The notes below the pieces were generated by a model. That model was not told where the DNA came from and did not search any database. It worked only from the letters and a program-made list of their open reading frames with translations. DNA of 64,000 bases from Microbacterium esteraromaticum (GTDB lineage: Bacteria > Actinomycetota > Actinomycetes > Actinomycetales > Microbacteriaceae): NCBI RefSeq assembly GCF_028747645.1, contig NZ_CP118100.1:2232001-2296000 (forward strand), given 5' to 3'. Every line of letters starts with the position of its first letter. The stretch's first letter is position 1. The position numbers and the translations under genes were made by a program. Of the stretch, positions 19,132 to 26,205 are shown piece by piece.

Positions 19132-20693
19132 CCCGCGAAGGCGTCGGTCGTCAGTCCGTGCGCCTTGTGCAGCGCCGGCGCCAGGTCGGCGATCAAACGG
19201 GGCGGGCCCGAGATGAACGCGTGCCGTGCGGCGAGGTCGGGAACCACGCGCTCGAGACCCTCGGCGTCGAGGCGTACGCCGCGCGGCCAGGACCAGTGCG
19301 CGGGCAGGTCGGCCGGCGCGTCGCGCGTGAAGACGATCGTCGGCACCCCGGTCGCCTCCAGCTCCGCGCGGAAAGCGAGCTCGGCGGCCGAGGAGGCGAC
19401 GTACACGAGCACGATGTCGCGTTCGACGCCGGTCGCCTGCAATTGCCGTAGCTGTGAGACGAACGGCGTCACACCGATGCCTGCCGCGACCATCAGCACG
19501 GGTGCGCCACCCCGAGGCAGCACGAAGTCGCCCCAGGTGCCCGTGACGCCCAGTACCGCGCCGGGTTCGGCGGCCTTCAGCGCGCGCTTGTAGCTGGAGG
19601 GATGCTTCTGATCGCCGTCCTTGTAGGCGATGCGCAGGGTCGGCAGGTCGGCCGGAGCCGAGACGATGCTGAACTCGCGCCGGGTGCCGCGGGCATCCGG
19701 ATTGCGGTGCGGCACCTCGAGCTCGACGTACTGTCCGGCGATGAAGGACAGGCGCCCCTTCGCGCGAAACGTGAGTTCCTGTGCGGTCGGCGTGATGAAC
19801 TCGCGCCGGGTGAGGACGAGCCGCACGGATGTGCGCACGGCGAAGGCGAAGGCGAGCAGGTTGCCGATCAGCAGGGCGCGCTCCTGCCCGAGTGTGAACA
19901 GCCCGCCGATCGCGATCGGCCACCCTGCCAGGATGCCGACGAGTACGGCGACGCTGAACTGCTGCCAGCGGCGCGGGGGCAGCGTGAGCGGCTCCGACAG
20001 CATGAAGATACCGAGGAACAGGTAGGGCGACTGCAGCAGCGCAAAGCCGATGGCATCCGACAGTGCGAACGACAGACCCGCGTTCTGCGCGAGGGCTGCC
20101 TGCCGCACCACGGCGACGCCGACGGCGACGAGCAGGAAGACGAGTACGACGCGCACCTTCTCGGTGCGCCACAGCACGATCAGTCCGAGCACGGCGACCG
20201 GCAGCGCGAGTGCGGGGGTGCCCACCCACCACGACGAGAACGTACCGATTCCGGCGATGGTGACCACAGCGGCACCGAACGCCGCGGGGTTCAGAATGTG
20301 ACGGCCACGCCACGCGATGACGTACTTCGACGCCGCGGCGAGTGCGCCGCCGAGAGCGTTGCCGGCGAGTCCCGGCAGCGTGAGCGACGGCTGCAGCACG
20401 AACAGCAGGATCAGCGCCGTCACCAGCGACGACTCGATGCGCCAGGGCAGGTGCAGCAAGCGCTGCGCCGCGGCGTCGACGGCCGAGATGGCGACGACCA
20501 GTACCGCGAAGGATGCCAGGATCTCGAACGCCGACGGGGCAACGAGCCCCGCCAGCGACAGTCCGAGGGCGATGACCCCCAGAGCGAGCAGGGCGAAGAG
20601 CACGAGCCGGTACATCGAGAGGGCGCCGAGGAGCGCGAGGGTCCGCTGCCGCAGCGCCGTGAGAGAGGTGATCACACCTCTACTCTCGCGCAT
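19125..20693 (-). CDS. Membrane flavoreductase: NqrB/RnfD-like domain fused to a ferredoxin-NADP-reductase module
   Basis: 522 residues in two halves. The first (about 25-295) has roughly eight or nine membrane helices; SKYVIAWRGRHILNPAAFGA and FLGIFMLSEPLTLPP parallel conserved NqrB/RnfD segments. The second is a ferredoxin-reductase fold: FAD motif RREFSIVSAP, pyridine-nucleotide motif AAGIGVTPFVSQL and a C-terminal ISGPP. It should take electrons from NAD(P)H in the cytoplasm across the membrane, here probably to the FMN lipoprotein encoded two genes upstream. It lies downstream of apbE in the same operon. The direction and final acceptor are inference. Confidence 0.88.
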   Translation of the reverse strand: MRESRGVITSLTALRQRTLALLGALSMYRLVLFALLALGVIALGLSLAGLVAPSAFEILASFAVLVVAISAVDAAAQRLLHLPWRIESSLVTALILLFVLQPSLTLPGLAGNALGGALAAASKYVIAWRGRHILNPAAFGAAVVTIAGIGTFSSWWVGTPALALPVAVLGLIVLWRTEKVRVVLVFLLVAVGVAVVRQAALAQNAGLSFALSDAIGFALLQSPYLFLGIFMLSEPLTLPPRRWQQFSVAVLVGILAGWPIAIGGLFTLGQERALLIGNLLAFAFAVRTSVRLVLTRREFITPTAQELTFRAKGRLSFIAGQYVELEVPHRNPDARGTRREFSIVSAPADLPTLRIAYKDGDQKHPSSYKRALKAAEPGAVLGVTGTWGDFVLPRGGAPVLMVAAGIGVTPFVSQLRQLQATGVERDIVLVYVASSAAELAFRAELEATGVPTIVFTRDAPADLPAHWSWPRGVRLDAEGLERVVPDLAARHAFISGPPRLIADLAPALHKAHGLTTDAFAGY

Positions 20694-20730
20694 GTTCTGC
20701 CCCCGGGGCTCGCCGGGTCGCCCTGTTTCG

Positions 20731-21576
20731 CTACGTGAACAGCTCGCCGGCGAAGGCCGCTGAGCGTTCGACCCGGCCGTCGGTGGTCATGCGCACCCAG
20801 TCCACACCCCATGCACCGGCAAGGCCCGGGCCCCCATCGAAGAACAGGGCGGTCGCGACGGCGTCGGCCCGCATGGCGTCGTCGGCGATGGCCCACGTGG
20901 CGGCCCAGGTGCGCACGGGCACCCCGGTGCGGGCATCCAGCACATGGTGCAGCCCATCGCCCCACACCCGCCGGTTCACCGCCGACGCGCACAGAGCCCG
21001 GCCTGCGACCTCGACCACACCGATCGCGCTTGTGGGGTCGTAGGGGTGTTCCAACGCGACGAGCGCCGCTCCGCCGCGCACGAGCAGATCTCCCGAGGCG
21101 TCGATGATCGTGCGTCCCGGCAGATCCCGCAGGTCTGCGGCGACGAGGTCGACAAGGCGTCCCTTGCCGAGCGCGCCCACGTCGATCACGCCGGGTCGGT
21201 GCATCGTGAGCGTCGTCGGCGTCCAGGTGAGGATGCTCTCCCAGTCGGCCGGGGCGCTCTCTGGGCGACCGGACTGCAACGACATCGCCGCGTCATAGCC
21301 GAGTGCCTCCAAGCCCAGACCGATCAACGGATTGACGGCGCCGTCGGTTACACGGCTGAGCTCACGGAACCCGTCGAGCATGACGCCGGCGTCCGGTGGC
21401 GCATCAACGGTCCCCCCGCGACGCAGCGATGAGACCACCGAGTCGGCGCGGAACCGCGACCACTCCCGGTCGAACCGCTCGACCGTCGCCGTGACCCGCC
21501 CCTGAAGCTGTGACGAGAGCGGCTGGTCGGTCTCGATCTCCCAGCGTGTGCCGATCGCATCGAACCGCCAGGTCAT
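20731..21576 (-). CDS. apbE: FAD:protein FMN transferase (ApbE)
   Basis: Attaches FMN through a phosphoester to Thr or Ser of target flavoproteins. 281 residues; no lipoprotein signal, so the position relative to the membrane is uncertain. FDAIGTRWEIE at the N-terminus matches the family MGT motif. DGAVNPLIGLGLEALGY, DVGALGKGRLVDLVAADL and IDASGDLLVRGG are core family motifs, with the Asp residues that bind Mg. Located between the FMN-binding lipoprotein and the membrane flavoreductase, its targets are most likely those two proteins. Confidence 0.93.
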   Translation of the reverse strand: MTWRFDAIGTRWEIETDQPLSSQLQGRVTATVERFDREWSRFRADSVVSSLRRGGTVDAPPDAGVMLDGFRELSRVTDGAVNPLIGLGLEALGYDAAMSLQSGRPESAPADWESILTWTPTTLTMHRPGVIDVGALGKGRLVDLVAADLRDLPGRTIIDASGDLLVRGGAALVALEHPYDPTSAIGVVEVAGRALCASAVNRRVWGDGLHHVLDARTGVPVRTWAATWAIADDAMRADAVATALFFDGGPGLAGAWGVDWVRMTTDGRVERSAAFAGELFT

Positions 21577-21585
21577 GGCATCCGC

Positions 21586-22056
21586 CTACTCGGTCTCCGT
21601 GTCTGCGTCGCCGTTGTCGGCGGCGGAGATCACGGCCTCTTCCTTGATCCGCACGAGGGCCTGGTTGAAACCGCCGCTGGTCAGCGACGAACCGGCAACG
21701 CGGTCGACGTCGAGCTCGTCGAGCTTCTTACCCACCACCTCGGCGGCGATGCCGTCGATGAACTGGCCCTGGTAGCGCGTGCTCTCGGGCGCCGTCGGAT
21801 CGCCGACCACCTCGACGTCGGTCACGACGTCGTCGCTCAGGGTGAGCGTCACCGAGATGTTCTCGACCGTCTCGGGCGTCTGGTAAGCACCCTCAGCGGC
21901 GTAGGTGCCATCGGCGTACGGTGCGGTGGCATCGGTCGAGATCGGAGAGGGATCGCCGGCATCGGCGGCCCCTCCACCGGCGCAGCCGGACAGCAGCAGG
22001 ACCCCGGCCGCCCCGAGCAGCGCGGTTCCGGTACGAGCGGCGTGGTGTGCGTTCAT
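21586..22056 (-). CDS. FMN-binding-domain lipoprotein
   Basis: Predicted extracellular lipoprotein of 156 residues. The signal peptide ends with lipobox LLSGC (Cys near residue 22), followed by a Gly/Ala/Ser/Asp linker. The mature part is a single FMN_bind domain; DRVAGSSLTSGGFNQALVRI aligns with the flavinylation motif usually read D-x-x-S-G-A-T-x-T-S. Here the acceptor position is Ser rather than Thr and SGA is changed to AGS. The ATG at 22056 starts the signal peptide; the longer frame runs into prs. First gene of the triad with apbE and the flavoreductase. Confidence 0.85.
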   Translation of the reverse strand: MNAHHAARTGTALLGAAGVLLLSGCAGGGAADAGDPSPISTDATAPYADGTYAAEGAYQTPETVENISVTLTLSDDVVTDVEVVGDPTAPESTRYQGQFIDGIAAEVVGKKLDELDVDRVAGSSLTSGGFNQALVRIKEEAVISAADNGDADTETE

Positions 22057-22091
22057 ACGCCCAGCCTCGGGCATCCGACTATGCGCCCTTC

Positions 22092-23126
22092 TCAGGCGTC
22101 GCCGCCGAACATGCTCGTGACCGAGCCGTCCTCGAAGACCTGCTTGATCGCCGCCGCCAGCAGCGGCGCGATCGGCAGGATCGTGAGCCCGTCCCACTGG
22201 CGCGACTCGGTCAGCGGAATCGTGTCGGTGACGACGACCTCGTCGATCGCGTCGTCCTGCAGACGCTCGGACGCCGGATCGCTGAACACCGCGTGAGTGG
22301 CGGCGACGATCACCCGGCGGGCGCCGTTCGCCTTCAGCGCCTGCGCGGCCTTGACGATCGTGCCGCCGGTGTCGATCATGTCGTCGACGAGCAGGCAGGT
22401 GCGTCCCTCGACGGTGCCGACGATCTCGTGCACCGACACCTGGTTGGCGACCTTAGGGTCGCGACGCTTGTGGATGATCGCCAGCGGTGCGCCGAGGCTG
22501 TCCGACCATGTGTCGGCCACGCGGACGCGCCCCATGTCGGGCGACACGATCGTGAGCGTCTCACGGTCCTCGGGCGTCAGCGTGCTCTCGAAGTGCTCGA
22601 GCAGAACGGGCTTGGCGAAGAGGTGGTCGACCGGGCCGTCGAAGAAGCCCTGGATCTGCGCGGCGTGCAGGTCGACGCTCATGACGCGGTCCGCACCAGC
22701 GACCTTGAGCATGTCGGCAACCAGACGCGCCGAGATCGGCTCGCGGCCGCGACCCTTCTTGTCCTGACGAGAGTAGGGGTAGTACGGGGCGACGACGGTG
22801 ACGCGCTTTGCGGATGCCCGCTTCGCGGCATCCAGCATGATCAGCGTCTCCATCAGCCACTCGTTGACCGGCTGGCCGAACGACTGCACGATGAACAGGT
22901 CGCAGCCGCGGATCGAGACCTCGAAGCGGGCGTAGATCTCACCCGAGGCGAAGGTGCGGTGCTCGACCGGAGCGACCTCCTGGCCGAGTGCGGCGGCGAC
23001 GGCGGCCGTCAGCTCGGGGTGCGAGCGACCGCCGGCGACGACGAGCCGCTTCTTGGTCTTCGCGATCAGTCCGGGGGCGACCCCGTTCTGGACATCCAGT
23101 GCTACGCGCTTCTTCTTCTGGCCCAT
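22092..23126 (-). CDS. prs: Ribose-phosphate pyrophosphokinase
   Basis: Makes PRPP from ribose 5-phosphate and ATP for nucleotide, His and Trp synthesis. 344 residues, with an N-terminal extension of about 20 residues compared with most bacterial forms. Class I motifs are intact: FASGEIYARFEVSIRG, RQDKKGRGREPISARLVADM, DMGRVRVADTWSDSLGAP and the PRPP-binding loop LLVDDMIDTGGTI. Ten bases separate it from the upstream glmU gene, the same glmU-prs order as in mycobacteria. Confidence 0.96.
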   Translation of the reverse strand: MGQKKKRVALDVQNGVAPGLIAKTKKRLVVAGGRSHPELTAAVAAALGQEVAPVEHRTFASGEIYARFEVSIRGCDLFIVQSFGQPVNEWLMETLIMLDAAKRASAKRVTVVAPYYPYSRQDKKGRGREPISARLVADMLKVAGADRVMSVDLHAAQIQGFFDGPVDHLFAKPVLLEHFESTLTPEDRETLTIVSPDMGRVRVADTWSDSLGAPLAIIHKRRDPKVANQVSVHEIVGTVEGRTCLLVDDMIDTGGTIVKAAQALKANGARRVIVAATHAVFSDPASERLQDDAIDEVVVTDTIPLTESRQWDGLTILPIAPLLAAAIKQVFEDGSVTSMFGGDA

Positions 23127-23136
23127 GGCTGCCGCC

Positions 23137-24567
23137 CTACTCCGCCGCTCGTTCGCGGGCCGCCGCATCAGCTGCACCCGTGCCTGCTCTGTTCTTCTCG
23201 ACCCACCCGACGATGTTGCGCTGGGGGGCGATGCTCATGGCCAGCGCACCGGCGGGCACATCCTTGCGGACGACGGCGCCGGCGCCGGTCTTTGCACCTG
23301 CTCCCAGCCTAATGGGCGCGACGAGCACCGTGTGAGATCCGGTGTGCACCTCGTCACCGATCTCGGTGCGGTGCTTGTTGACGTCGTCGTAGTTGGCGGT
23401 GATCGTGCTCGCGCCCAAGTTGACGCCGCGTCCGATGGTGGCATCACCCACGTACGACAGGTGCGGAACCTTGCTTCCCTCACCGATCTGGGCGTTCTTG
23501 GTCTCGACGTAGGCGCCGATCTTTCCGCTCTCGCCCAGCACGGTGCCGGGGCGCAGGAACGAGTAGGGGCCCACCGTGGCATTCGCGCCGACAACGGCGA
23601 GGTTGGCGTCGCTGCGGCGCACAACGGCGTCCTCGCCCACCTCGCAGTCGACCAGCGTCGTGTCGGGACCGATGGTGGCGCCGGCGGCGATGACCGTCGC
23701 ACGCAGGATCTGGGTGTTCGGCAGGATCGTCACATCGGGGGCCAGCGTGGCGTCGTCGTCGATCCAGGTGGTCGCCGGGTCGACGATCGTGACGCCCTCG
23801 CGCTGCCAGTGCCGCACGATGCGCTGGTTCAGCACCCGGCCGGCCTCGGCGAGCTGGGCGCGGTCGTTGATGCCGAACGTCGAGGTGACGTCATCGGCGA
23901 GTTCAGCGGCGACCTTCTCGGCAGCGCCGCGCAGCAGACCGATCACATCGGTCAGGTACATCTCGCCCTGCGCGTTGTTCTGGTCGACGCGGGCCAGGTA
24001 GGTGCGCAGCGCCGGGGCACGGAACACGTACACGCCGGCGTTGATCTCGGTGACCGCGGCCTCGTCGGCGCTGGCGTCCTTCTGCTCGACGATGCGCTCG
24101 ACGACGCCGTCCGCACCGCGGATGATGCGACCGTACCCGGTGGGGTCGTCGAGGTGCGCGCTCAGCAGGGTGGCGGCGGCGGATGCCGCGCGGTGTCCGG
24201 CGACGAGGGCCTCGAGCGTGCCCGCCTGCAGCAAGGGCACATCGCCCGAGAGCACGAGCACATCGCCGTCGAAATCGGCGGGCAGCGCGTCGAGAGCGAC
24301 CTGCACGGCGCGCCCCGTACCGGGGATGTCGTCTTGATCGACGACGATCGCCTCGGGGTACTGCTCCGTGATCGCGGCGACGACCTGGTCGCGCTCGTGA
24401 CGGACGACGACCTCGATGTGCTCGGCACCGAGCGCGCGGGCGGTGGTCAGGACGTGCCCCACCAGGGGCCGCCCGCCGATCTCGTGCAGCACCTTGGGCC
24501 GACGGGACTTCATGCGCGTTCCCTGCCCTGCAGCGAGAACGATGATGGCGAGTGGGTTCTGCGTCAT
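23137..24567 (-). CDS. glmU: Bifunctional UDP-N-acetylglucosamine pyrophosphorylase / glucosamine-1-phosphate acetyltransferase
   Basis: Makes UDP-GlcNAc for peptidoglycan; 476 residues. The N-terminal uridyltransferase has LAAGQGTRMKSRRPKVLHEI. The C-terminal left-handed beta helix (about 250-460) has GAYVETKNAQIGEGSKVPHL and NLGASTITANYDD with the catalytic acetyltransferase residues. The ATG lies only two bases after the 3' end of tRNA-Gln, so there is no room for a ribosome-binding site outside the tRNA. The alternative GTG at 24600 lies inside the tRNA and gives no family similarity. Confidence 0.96.
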   Translation of the reverse strand: MTQNPLAIIVLAAGQGTRMKSRRPKVLHEIGGRPLVGHVLTTARALGAEHIEVVVRHERDQVVAAITEQYPEAIVVDQDDIPGTGRAVQVALDALPADFDGDVLVLSGDVPLLQAGTLEALVAGHRAASAAATLLSAHLDDPTGYGRIIRGADGVVERIVEQKDASADEAAVTEINAGVYVFRAPALRTYLARVDQNNAQGEMYLTDVIGLLRGAAEKVAAELADDVTSTFGINDRAQLAEAGRVLNQRIVRHWQREGVTIVDPATTWIDDDATLAPDVTILPNTQILRATVIAAGATIGPDTTLVDCEVGEDAVVRRSDANLAVVGANATVGPYSFLRPGTVLGESGKIGAYVETKNAQIGEGSKVPHLSYVGDATIGRGVNLGASTITANYDDVNKHRTEIGDEVHTGSHTVLVAPIRLGAGAKTGAGAVVRKDVPAGALAMSIAPQRNIVGWVEKNRAGTGAADAAARERAAE

Positions 24568-24569
24568 GC

Positions 24570-24640
24570 TCCGCCGCCAGGATTCGAACCTGAACCTCAC
24601 AGCTCCAAAGGCTGTCGTGCTGCCGTTACACTACGGCGGA
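24570..24640 (-). tRNA. tRNA-Gln (anticodon UUG)
   Basis: 71-base cloverleaf on the minus strand. Acceptor TCCGCCG pairs with CGGCGGA; the D-arm GTGT/GCAC, the anticodon stem ACAGC/GCTGT with loop CTTTGGA (UUG at 34-36), and a T-arm with TTCGAAT are all complete. CCA is not encoded. Its 3' end is two bases from the glmU start codon, so one transcript probably carries both. Confidence 0.97.
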
Positions 24641-24700
24641 CCACGGCCATCCGCGTGTGCGGGGCCGCGTGACAAGTCTGCCACGTTCCACCTGTGTCCG

Positions 24701-24712
24701 ACGTCCGGACGT
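24701..24712. promoter_or_regulatory. 12-bp palindrome over the -35 region of the MarR gene (candidate operator)
   Basis: ACGTCCGGACGT, perfect, covering the expected -35 position of the GATAAT promoter. MarR proteins often repress their own genes, so it is a candidate self-binding site. This is inferred. Confidence 0.4.
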
Positions 24713-24727
24713 GCCCGAGGAGCGCGC

Positions 24728-24733
24728 GATAAT
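24728..24733 (+). promoter_or_regulatory. -10 box of the MarR gene (leaderless type)
   Basis: GATAAT, six bases before the ATG; no Shine-Dalgarno. Confidence 0.5.
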
Positions 24734-24739
24734 GGACAG

Positions 24740-25234
24740 ATGGATGAGGCGGATGAGGTGGATCGCATCGTCGGTGCGTGGAACACTCAGCGCCCCGACC
24801 TGGACTTCTCGCCGCTCGAAGTGCTCTCGCGTGTGGATCGACTCTCGAGGCATCTCGATCGCGCACGTCGCGATGTGTTCCACCGCAGCGACATCGAACC
24901 GTGGGAGTGGGATGTGCTCTCGGCGCTGCGCCGCGCCGGGTCTCCCTTCCAGCTCTCGCCGAAACAGCTGCTGCAACAGACCCTGGTCTCGAGCGGAACC
25001 ATGACCAACCGCATCGACCGCTTGGTCGGTCGGCGCTTCGTGCGACGGCAGGCCGACCCCGCCGACGGCCGCAGCGTGCTGGTCACGCTCACCGACGACG
25101 GCAGGGTGCGCGTGGATGCCGCGATCACCCGCCTGGTGGATGCCGAGGCCGAGCTGCTGAGCGCTCTGCCGCGCGCAGAGCGCGAACGCCTCGCCGGCCT
25201 GCTGCGCAAGCTCAGTCTGAGCTTCGACACGTGA
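24740..25234 (+). CDS. MarR-family transcriptional regulator
   Basis: 164 residues with a central winged helix: WDVLSALRRAGSPFQLSPKQL, the recognition-helix segment SSGTMTNRIDRLVGRRFVRR, and the wing DPADGRSVLVTLTDDGR, which is the MarR signature. Long N- and C-terminal helices provide the dimer interface. It reads towards a pseudouridine synthase gene ten bases downstream and away from tRNA-Gln/glmU. The effector is unknown. Confidence 0.92.
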   Translation: MDEADEVDRIVGAWNTQRPDLDFSPLEVLSRVDRLSRHLDRARRDVFHRSDIEPWEWDVLSALRRAGSPFQLSPKQLLQQTLVSSGTMTNRIDRLVGRRFVRRQADPADGRSVLVTLTDDGRVRVDAAITRLVDAEAELLSALPRAERERLAGLLRKLSLSFDT

Positions 25235-25244
25235 GCGCCCGCTG

Positions 25245-26189
25245 ATGGCGATGGCTTCGCCCCTGCCGGTGCGCGACGGCGTCGGTGCGACCCGCCTGCA
25301 TCTGCCGATGCAGGGTCCGTGGCCGACGATCGGCGCGTACATGGCCGAGCGCTTCTTCCATCTCGACCCCGAACGTCTCCTGGCCCGCTTCGACCGCGGT
25401 GAGATCGTTGCCCGCGACGGCACCGCGCTCACGCGCGAGACGCCGCTGGGTGCGCACGAGTTCGTCTGGTACTACCGGGAACCGCCGGTGGAGCGCGATA
25501 TCCCCTTCGAGGTCGAGGTGCTGCACCAGGACGGCGACCTGGTCGTGGCCGACAAACCGCACTTCCTGCCGACCACTCCCGGCGGCAAGTACCTGCAGAA
25601 CTCTGCCCTCGTACGACTGCGCAATCTGCTCGAGATCCCCGAACTCACCCCGATCCACCGCCTCGACCGGGCCACGGCCGGGCTACTGATGTTCTCGGTG
25701 CGCCCCGAGACCCGCGGCGCCTACCAGCTGCTGTTCGAGAACCGGCGGGTCGAGAAGGTCTACGAAGCCGTCTCTGCCCTGCCCGAGGGCTGGAATCCGG
25801 CATCCCCCGCCCTGGGCGGGCAGCCGTTCCCGATCGTGTACCGCAACCACATCGAGAAGCTGCGGGGCAACGTCTGCGTGCGGGTGGATGCCGAACGCGA
25901 GCCGAACTCCGAGACGCTGATCGAACTGATCACTGCGGACGACCGCGTCGTGCACACGCGGCTGCGTCCGCACAGCGGCAAGATGCACCAGCTACGCGTG
26001 CATCTGTCGGCGCTCGGCGCCGGCATCCTGAACGACGGTTTCTACCCCGAGCTGCTACCCGAGACGCCCGACGACTTCGAGAAGCCGATGCAGCTGCTGG
26101 CCCGTGAGCTGCGCTTCACCGACCCGCTGAGCGGCGTACCGCGCGAGTTCGTCACCCGCAGGATGCTGCAGGACGCACCGGCTGCGTGA
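25245..26189 (+). CDS. RluA-family pseudouridine synthase
   Basis: RNA pseudouridine synthase of 314 residues. The catalytic motif IHRLDRATAGLLMF contains the nucleophilic Asp in HRLDR-x-T-x-G. KPHFLPTTPGGKYLQ and RPHSGKMHQLRVHLSALG are further RluA landmarks. The N-terminal 80 residues look like a small S4-like region with FDRGEIVARDG. The target base (23S rRNA or tRNA) cannot be decided. The ATG ten bases after the MarR stop is used; another ATG two codons later is equally possible. It converges on the ABC-F gene with a 16-base gap and no obvious terminator. Confidence 0.92.
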   Translation: MAMASPLPVRDGVGATRLHLPMQGPWPTIGAYMAERFFHLDPERLLARFDRGEIVARDGTALTRETPLGAHEFVWYYREPPVERDIPFEVEVLHQDGDLVVADKPHFLPTTPGGKYLQNSALVRLRNLLEIPELTPIHRLDRATAGLLMFSVRPETRGAYQLLFENRRVEKVYEAVSALPEGWNPASPALGGQPFPIVYRNHIEKLRGNVCVRVDAEREPNSETLIELITADDRVVHTRLRPHSGKMHQLRVHLSALGAGILNDGFYPELLPETPDDFEKPMQLLARELRFTDPLSGVPREFVTRRMLQDAPAA

Positions 26190-26205
26190 CCCGCGGAGCC
26201 TGAAC

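Noticed and set aside
17932..20313. Minus-strand frame of 793 codons spanning the kinase and the flavoreductase
   Set aside because: It is out of frame with the flavoreductase and antisense to the kinase; composition is Arg-rich and without domains.
24568..24600. GTG start of glmU inside tRNA-Gln
   Set aside because: It would add eleven residues translated from tRNA sequence; the conserved N-terminus fits the ATG at 24567.
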